Assembly (NCBI RefSeq): GCF_011927945.1
Contig: NZ_JAATJM010000001.1
Span: 62,001-126,000 of the forward strand
Origin: Brevundimonas alba
GTDB lineage: Bacteria > Pseudomonadota > Alphaproteobacteria > Caulobacterales > Caulobacteraceae
DNA: 64,000 bases
Reading direction: 5' to 3'
Both the position numbers and the translations under genes were made by a program. This document shows, piece by piece, positions 58,371 to 64,000 of this stretch; position 1 is the first letter of the stretch, and every line of letters starts with the position of its first letter. A model generated the notes under the pieces. The model had not been told where the DNA came from. It made no database searches and saw only the letters and a program-made list of their open reading frames with translations.

Positions 58371-60040
58371 TGCAGCACCTCGTCCAGCCGGCCCGCTCGC
58401 CAGGCCTCGGCGACTTCACGCCGCCTGATCTTGCCGCTGCTGGTGCGCGGAAGGGTCCCGCTGGGCAGGATGCGGATTTCGTTCAGTTCTATACCCCAGG
58501 CGCCGGCGACGGCGCGGCGGATCAGCTCGCCCGCCGACGGTTCGTCCGCGACCCGCGCGCGCCGCTTCAGCTCGATCAGCAGCACGGCCTTTCCGGTGTC
58601 CAGCTCGTCCGGCATCAACGCCGCCGCCGCCATCGGATTGAGCGCCGAATCCTGCTCGCCGGCCAGCCATTCCACGTCCGTCGCAGGCACCTTGCGGCCA
58701 TTGGCGAACAGAAGGTCCTTCAGCCGACCCGTGACATAGAGCCAGTCCCCCTGCCGCACGGCGATGTCGCCGGTTCTCAGCCACGTCCCCGAGGTTTCGT
58801 CGTCCGCAAGAACGGCGCGGAAGGTGGCCTCAGTTTCGGCAGGTTCGTTGTGATATCCAACCGCCACCGAGGCGCCGCGCAGCCAAATCTCTCCGGCCTG
58901 CCCCTCGCCGACGCCGCGCCGCGTGTCGGGATCGACGAGGCGCAGATTCTCCCGCATCGCCGGCGCGACGCGACAGGGCTCGATGTCGCCGCATCCCGCC
59001 GGAGGCGCCCCCTTGTCAGCATCGAGCGCCGGATTTCCTCCGGCCGCCATCAGCGTGTACTCGGCCAGACCGTAGCTGCCGAAGACCGCATCCGGCTTGA
59101 GTCCATACGGCCCGAAGCGCGCCCGGAAGGCGTTCATCAGCGCCGCCGGAACCGGCTCGGCCCCGCAGAAGGCGCTGGTCCAGCTGGAAAGATCGAGCCC
59201 GACGCACTGTTCGTCGGTCACCTGCTCCAGACAATGGGAATAGGCGAAGGCGGGGCCGCCGCTCATGGTCACCCCGTGTTCGCCGATCAGCCGCAGCCAC
59301 CGCTCCGGCCGCTGGATCATGTGCAGTGGGTCGAGCAGCACGGTCCGCCCTCCGGCGAGGATCGGATAAAGGATGCCGCCCATCAGCCCCATGTCGTGGA
59401 AATGCGGCAGCCAGCTCAGGAAGACGCCGCGCTCGTCCATTCCCCAGGTGTCGTTGGCGAGCTCAGCATTGGCGACGATATTGGCCCCGGACAACTTCAC
59501 AGCCTTGGGCGCCCGGGTCGATCCGGAGGTATATTGCAGGATCGCCGGAGGTTCTTCTCCGACCGGGGCCGGTTCGTCACTCGCACACCGCGGCCGCAAG
59601 CCTGAAACCGTCGACAGATCGACCACAGGCGCCGCCAGCTCCGCACCGGCGAGCGCCGTCTCCACGCGACCCCGCCAGTCCTCCGGGCAGAGGATCGCCA
59701 CGGGTGCGCAATCCCGGACGATGGCTGCAAACCGCGCCGCGGGAACGCCCGGTCGAGGGGGAGCCAGGGCGGTGACTGTGAATCCGGCATAGATCGCGCC
59801 GAAGAGCATGGCGACGAAGTCCGCTCCACACGGCATCACCAGCGCCAGTGGGCCGTGCGCGGGTGAGAAGGCGCGCGACAGGACTGCGCTTCGTTCCAGC
59901 GCGGCTTCGTGCAGATCGAGCCCTGAAAAAACTCCGGTCGCCTGGCTTGCCCGCGCGCCGCACACCGTCACGACGGGATGATCCGGCCGTTCAAGAAGTC
60001 TCCGCCGAAGCTCCTCGGCCAGTACGCCCGCGCACCACAT
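58367..60040 (-). CDS. Fatty acyl-AMP ligase (FAAL-type) (557 aa)
   Basis: ANL-superfamily enzyme that activates a fatty acid as acyl-AMP and passes it to a carrier protein. The adenylation motif 'TSGSTRAPK' is at residues 171-179. '[14 protein letters not shown]', '[14 protein letters not shown]' and '[14 protein letters not shown]' are the wording typical of FAALs. The C-terminal catalytic Lys is in 'RTSSGKIRR'. The ATG at 60040 is chosen; the frame is open upstream but without family sequence. First gene of the minus-strand set; the carrier protein is two genes downstream. Confidence 0.92.
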   Translation of the reverse strand: MWCAGVLAEELRRRLLERPDHPVVTVCGARASQATGVFSGLDLHEAALERSAVLSRAFSPAHGPLALVMPCGADFVAMLFGAIYAGFTVTALAPPRPGVPAARFAAIVRDCAPVAILCPEDWRGRVETALAGAELAAPVVDLSTVSGLRPRCASDEPAPVGEEPPAILQYTSGSTRAPKAVKLSGANIVANAELANDTWGMDERGVFLSWLPHFHDMGLMGGILYPILAGGRTVLLDPLHMIQRPERWLRLIGEHGVTMSGGPAFAYSHCLEQVTDEQCVGLDLSSWTSAFCGAEPVPAALMNAFRARFGPYGLKPDAVFGSYGLAEYTLMAAGGNPALDADKGAPPAGCGDIEPCRVAPAMRENLRLVDPDTRRGVGEGQAGEIWLRGASVAVGYHNEPAETEATFRAVLADDETSGTWLRTGDIAVRQGDWLYVTGRLKDLLFANGRKVPATDVEWLAGEQDSALNPMAAAALMPDELDTGKAVLLIELKRRARVADEPSAGELIRRAVAGAWGIELNEIRILPSGTLPRTSSGKIRRREVAEAWRAGRLDEVLQ

Positions 60041-60221
60041 ACGCGTGTTCTGTAGTGATTGCGGGCGACGCTCAAGGCCGACGTTTACCCTATGCACAGG
60101 CGACGACAACGGCCTTGGAATCCTGCGGTGCGCTTCACCAGCCGTCACCGCTTGGTTCGCCTGCCGATTGCCGTTACGCCTTTGGGTGAAGCGGGTCGCA
60201 ATGGACCGGCGGGGGCGGATC
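60041..60221. promoter_or_regulatory. Divergent promoter region, FAAL / permease
   Basis: A 181-bp gap between two outward-facing genes. On the minus strand, TTGAGC (60075-60070) with a TACAGA about 15 bases on is a weak sigma-70-like promoter for the ligase. Nothing clear is seen for the permease. No palindrome stood out. Confidence 0.3.
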
Positions 60222-61580
60222 ATGGGCGACGACACCACCAAGCTGCATCGCAGCCTCTCCGCCGGGCAGTTGTCGATGATCGCCATCGGCGGCGCGATCG
60301 GCACCGGCCTGTTTCTGGGCAGCGGTTTCGCCATCAGCACCGCGGGCCCGAGCGTGCTCGTCAGCTATCTGATCGGCGGCGTGATCTCGTTGCTGCTGAT
60401 GGGCGCGCTGGCCGAGATGACGGTCGCCGATCCCGCCGCCGGATCGTTCGGCGTCTTCGCCGACCGCTACCTGGGCCCGCTGGGCGGCTATGTGATCCGC
60501 TACGCCTATCTGGCGGGCATCATCCTGGCCGTCGGAACCGAGGTGACGGCCATCGCCATCTATATGAAATTCTGGTGGCCGGCCGTGCCCGGCCTCTATT
60601 GGATCCTCGGCTTCTCGGCCGCCCTGATCGCGGTCAACGCCTTCGACGTCCGGGTGTTCGGATCGGTGGAATACGTCCTGTCGCTGATCAAGATCGTCGC
60701 CATCGTCGGCTTCATCCTGCTGGGCGCCTGGTGGGTGTTCGGTTCCTCCCCCCTGCCCGGAGCGGGCCTGCAGAACTACACGGCCGACGGCGGCTTCTTC
60801 CCGCACGGCCTCGGCGGCATGTGGGTCGCGGTGATCATCGCCATCTTCAGCTATTTCAGCATCGAGATGATCGCCGTCGCCGCCGGGGAGGCCGCCGATC
60901 CCGAACGCGCCATCGTCCAGGCCTTCAAGGCCACCATCGCGCGGCTGCTCGTCTTCTACATCGCCACAATCGCCCTGATGCTGGCCATCGTGCCATGGGC
61001 GCGGGCCGGCGAAGGCGGCAGCCCCTTCATCATCGTCATGGCGGCCAGCGGCTGGCCGGCCGCGGCGGGGGTCGTCAATCTCGTCATCCTGATCGCGGCC
61101 CTGTCGGCGATGAACAGCCAGCTCTACGTCGCCTCGCGAATGCTGTTCGGACTGGCCGAGGCCGGCCATGCGCCCCGCGCCCTGGCCCGTGTCAGCCGCG
61201 CCGGCGTCCCCCGCCGCGCCCTGGCCGTCACCTCGCTCGGCATCGCCTGCGCCGTCGCCGTCTACGCCGCCCGCCCCGAGACGGCCTTCACCCTCATGAT
61301 CTCGGTCGCGACCTGCGGAGCCATGGTGACATGGATGCTGATCTTCGTGACCCATGTGGCCTATCGGCGGAAGCATCAGCCGGAGCCCGGCCGCTTCCGC
61401 ATGCCGGGCGGACAGTGGACCAGCCTGCTGGGCGCCGTGCTGATGGCCGCCATCCTGATCACGACCGCCTTCACCGAGGCCTTCCGGATGACCCTTGTGG
61501 TCGGCGTTCCCTGCTTCGCCGTGCTGCTGCTGATCTGGTGGCTCAGGCAGCGTCTGCGGCGGGGCGGCGTTGCTGAATAA
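60222..61580 (+). CDS. APC-family amino-acid permease (452 aa)
   Basis: Inner-membrane transporter with about 12 helices. The family motif '[14 protein letters not shown]' is in helix 1, and '[21 protein letters not shown]' is the helix 6-loop signature of the AAT/GABA-permease group. The start at 60222 begins at '[23 protein letters not shown]'; an ATG seven codons earlier is possible. It is followed after 4 bp by the oxoprolinase gene, suggesting import of a substrate such as 5-oxoproline or a related cyclic amide. Confidence 0.9.
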   Translation: MGDDTTKLHRSLSAGQLSMIAIGGAIGTGLFLGSGFAISTAGPSVLVSYLIGGVISLLLMGALAEMTVADPAAGSFGVFADRYLGPLGGYVIRYAYLAGIILAVGTEVTAIAIYMKFWWPAVPGLYWILGFSAALIAVNAFDVRVFGSVEYVLSLIKIVAIVGFILLGAWWVFGSSPLPGAGLQNYTADGGFFPHGLGGMWVAVIIAIFSYFSIEMIAVAAGEAADPERAIVQAFKATIARLLVFYIATIALMLAIVPWARAGEGGSPFIIVMAASGWPAAAGVVNLVILIAALSAMNSQLYVASRMLFGLAEAGHAPRALARVSRAGVPRRALAVTSLGIACAVAVYAARPETAFTLMISVATCGAMVTWMLIFVTHVAYRRKHQPEPGRFRMPGGQWTSLLGAVLMAAILITTAFTEAFRMTLVVGVPCFAVLLLIWWLRQRLRRGGVAE

Positions 61581-61584
61581 CGGA

Positions 61585-64000
61585 ATGAACTCGCCCCCGA
61601 ACCTCGCCCGCGATGGCTGGCGATTCTGGATCGACCGGGGCGGCACCTTCACGGACATCGTCGCCCGCGCGCCGGACGGCCGGCTGGAGACGCGCAAGCT
61701 TCTCTCCGACAATCCGGAGCAGTATGCCGACGCCGCAGTCGAGGGCGTGCGCCGCATCCTTGGTGCGGAGCCCGGCCCCCTGCCGGCCGGGCGGGTCGCG
61801 GATATCCGAATGGGCACGACCGTGGCGACCAACGCCCTGCTGGAGCGCAAGGGCGAGCCGACCTTGCTGGCGATCACACGGGGTTTCGGCGACGCCCTGC
61901 GCATCGGCTGGCAGAGCCGCCCAGACATCTTCGCCCGCCACATCGTGCTGAACGAGCAGCTCTACGATCGCGTCATTGAGATCGGCGAACGCGTGCGGGC
62001 CGACGGGACCGTCGAGCGCGCCCTCGACGAGCAGAGCGCCCGCGCCGACCTGTCCGCGGCCCATGCGGCGGGCCTTCGCGCCGTCGCCATCGTCCTGATG
62101 CACGGCTGGCGCTTCACGGACCACGAGACACGGCTGGCGGAAATCGCCCGCGAGGTCGGCTTCGAACAGGTATCGGTGAGCCACGAGGTCGGAGCCCTGA
62201 TCAAGCTGATCGGGCGCGGCGACACCACGGTAGCGGACGCCTACCTGTCGCCGATCCTGCGGGCCTATGTGGATCGCGTCGGCGACGATCTGGGCGAGGC
62301 GACGCCGCTGCTGTTCATGCAGTCCAGCGGCGGCCTGACGGCGGCCGGGGCATTCCGGGGCAAGGACGCCATCCTGTCGGGACCCGCCGGCGGCGTGGTG
62401 GGCATGGCGCAGACGGCCAAGTCAGCGGGGTTCGACCGCGTCATCGGCTTCGACATGGGCGGCACCTCGACCGACGTGTCGCATTTCGCCGGAGACTATG
62501 AGCGGACGTCCGACGCCGTGGTGGCCGGCGTCCGGCTGCGCGCGCCCATGCTGGGCATCCACACCGTGGCGGCGGGCGGCGGGTCGATCTGTCGCTTTGA
62601 CGGATCACGGCTGAGGGTCGGTCCCGAGTCCGCCGGCGCCGTGCCGGGCCCGGCCGCCTACCGGCGCGGCGGCCCGCTGACCGTCACCGACTGCAACGTC
62701 ATGCTGGGCAAGCTGAGGCCCGACCAGTTCCCCTCTGTGTTCGGCCCGGACGGCGACCAGCCGCTGGACGCCGACGCCGTGCATGAGAAATTCGACGCCC
62801 TCGCCGCGGAAGTGTCCGCCGCCACCGGTCGCCCGACCACGCCCGAGACGCTGGCCGAAGGCTTCATCACCATCGCCGTCCAGAACATGGCCGAGGCGAT
62901 CAAGTCGGTCTCGATCCAGCGCGGCTATGACGTGACCCGCTATGTCCTCAACTGCTTCGGCGGCGCGGGCGGCCAGCACGCCTGTCTCGTCGCAGATGCG
63001 CTCGGCATGACGCGGGTGATGCTGCATCCGTTCGCAGGAGTTCTGTCCGCCTACGGCATGGGGCTGGCCGAGGTGCGAGCGATCCGCCAGGCCACGGTGG
63101 CGGCGCTGCTCGGTCCCGACGGCGACTTGGCCCTGCAGCATCGCGCCGACTCCCTGAACGCCGAAGCCCGCGCCCTGCTTGTCGCCCAAGGTTTCACGGA
63201 GTCCTCGGTGACAACGGTCGTGAGGGCGGAGGTCAAGTTCGCCGGCTCCGACACCCCCCTGTCGGTGCCGTTCGGCCCTGCGGTCGAGATGCGCTCGGCA
63301 TTCGAGGCCCTGCACCGCCTGCGCTTCGGCTTCTTCGCGCAGGACAAGGCGCTGGTCGTGGAAACGCTCGAGGCCGAAGCCGTCGCCGCCTCGGCCCAGA
63401 CCTCGGCCGTCCCTTCCCCCGCCGCCGTCACCGGTGGAGCTACACCAGTTGCCCGCGCCCCCGTGCGGATGGCGGGCGTGGAGCACGACACGCCCCTCCG
63501 GAACCGCGTCGACCTCGGTCCCCGCGCCTCCGTCGACGGGCCAGCGATCATCCTCGAAGACACCGGCACTACGGTGGTCGAGCCCGGCTGGCGCGCCACG
63601 ACAGACGAGGCCCTGAACCTGATCCTGACCCGCATCGCGCCCCCGCCGCCCCGCACCGCGCTTGGAACCGAGGCCGATCCGATCCTGCTCGAAGTGTTCA
63701 ACAGCCGGTTCATGGCAGCGGCCGAACAGATGGGCGAGGCGCTGAGGGCGACGGCGTATTCGGTCAACATCAAGGAGCGGCTCGACTTCTCCTGCGCCGT
63801 GTTCGACGCGGGCGGCGCCCTGATCGCCAATGCGCCGCACATTCCGGTCCACCTCGGCTCGATGGGCGAGAGCATCCGCACCGTGATCCGCTCGCGCGGC
63901 GGCGCGGCGGACGGCCGGGGCATGCGGCGCGGCGACGTCTATATGCTGAACGCCCCCTACAACGGCGGCACCCACCTGCCCGACATCACCGTCATCATGC
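61585..64000 (+). CDS. 5-oxoprolinase/hydantoinase, fused HyuA-HyuB, 3' end outside window
   Basis: ATP-dependent enzyme opening 5-oxoproline or a hydantoin-like ring. Only the first 805 codons are visible; the frame is uninterrupted to the window edge. The HyuA half (about residues 1-690) has '[14 protein letters not shown]', '[15 protein letters not shown]', '[14 protein letters not shown]' and '[18 protein letters not shown]'. The HyuB half begins near residue 697 with '[24 protein letters not shown]' and '[17 protein letters not shown]'. A single chain carrying both halves is the arrangement of eukaryote-type OPLAH and its bacterial homologues, usually about 1200 residues. It lies 4 bp after the permease gene and is probably co-transcribed with it. 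Confidence 0.93.
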   Translation, partial: MNSPPNLARDGWRFWIDRGGTFTDIVARAPDGRLETRKLLSDNPEQYADAAVEGVRRILGAEPGPLPAGRVADIRMGTTVATNALLERKGEPTLLAITRGFGDALRIGWQSRPDIFARHIVLNEQLYDRVIEIGERVRADGTVERALDEQSARADLSAAHAAGLRAVAIVLMHGWRFTDHETRLAEIAREVGFEQVSVSHEVGALIKLIGRGDTTVADAYLSPILRAYVDRVGDDLGEATPLLFMQSSGGLTAAGAFRGKDAILSGPAGGVVGMAQTAKSAGFDRVIGFDMGGTSTDVSHFAGDYERTSDAVVAGVRLRAPMLGIHTVAAGGGSICRFDGSRLRVGPESAGAVPGPAAYRRGGPLTVTDCNVMLGKLRPDQFPSVFGPDGDQPLDADAVHEKFDALAAEVSAATGRPTTPETLAEGFITIAVQNMAEAIKSVSIQRGYDVTRYVLNCFGGAGGQHACLVADALGMTRVMLHPFAGVLSAYGMGLAEVRAIRQATVAALLGPDGDLALQHRADSLNAEARALLVAQGFTESSVTTVVRAEVKFAGSDTPLSVPFGPAVEMRSAFEALHRLRFGFFAQDKALVVETLEAEAVAASAQTSAVPSPAAVTGGATPVARAPVRMAGVEHDTPLRNRVDLGPRASVDGPAIILEDTGTTVVEPGWRATTDEALNLILTRIAPPPPRTALGTEADPILLEVFNSRFMAAAEQMGEALRATAYSVNIKERLDFSCAVFDAGGALIANAPHIPVHLGSMGESIRTVIRSRGGAADGRGMRRGDVYMLNAPYNGGTHLPDITVIM

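Overview
The window reads as high-GC alphaproteobacterial chromosome, most likely Caulobacterales (Caulobacter/Brevundimonas type). The main evidence is a chemotaxis operon whose gene order (mcp, STAS, cheY, cheA, cheW, cheR, cheB, cheY, cheD, cheU, cheY, cheE) matches the known Caulobacter order. A TonB-receptor-linked ester catabolic block and FixL/FixJ-type signalling genes fit the same group. No rRNA, tRNA, CRISPR array, insertion sequence or phage gene was seen.

Layout. (1) 75-993, minus: a winged-helix-like protein and two small membrane proteins in overlapping frames. (2) 1239-9061, plus: two overlapping hybrid histidine kinases; the first carries a long array of nearly identical 276-bp HAMP repeats. 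(3) 9127-14407, minus: a ROK sugar kinase, a short remnant of a lost SDR gene, and a 1368-residue RTX/cadherin-like protein. (4) 14566-24670: an SDR divergent from a TonB receptor, followed by acyl-CoA synthetase, TetR regulator, serine hydrolase, MFS transporter and secreted carboxylesterase. A 34-bp palindrome sits between the divergent genes. This looks like uptake, hydrolysis and CoA activation of an ester-containing compound under TetR control. (5) 24690-34115, minus: the che operon. (6) 34165-37577: a TorF-like porin, a degenerate receiver protein, and a divergent PAS-kinase/FixJ-type regulator pair, with two related candidate binding sites. (7) 37596-49784, minus: one 4062-residue RTX protein built from about 23 copies of a mixed module. 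(8) 50049-60040: a compact set of radical-SAM/B12 protein (plus strand) and, on the minus strand, fatty acyl-AMP ligase, tandem cytochrome P450 fusion, acyl carrier protein, NodU/CmcH-type carbamoyltransferase, MBOAT acyltransferase and an SGNH/AlgJ-like partner. (9) 60222-64000, plus: an amino-acid permease and the first two thirds of a 5-oxoprolinase/hydantoinase that runs off the window.

The most interesting part is region 8. It looks like a small, self-contained acyl-modification or natural-product pathway: an acid is activated by the ligase, loaded on the carrier protein, oxidised by the P450s, possibly carbamoylated, and transferred by the membrane acyltransferase. The P450 protein is unusual in being two P450 domains in one chain, both with the heme cysteine but with altered I-helix and ExxR positions. 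The two RTX proteins share a C-terminal region of roughly 330 residues, probably including the type I secretion signal; no type I transporter genes are in the window. All functional statements rest on motif recognition by eye; no database search or alignment program was run.
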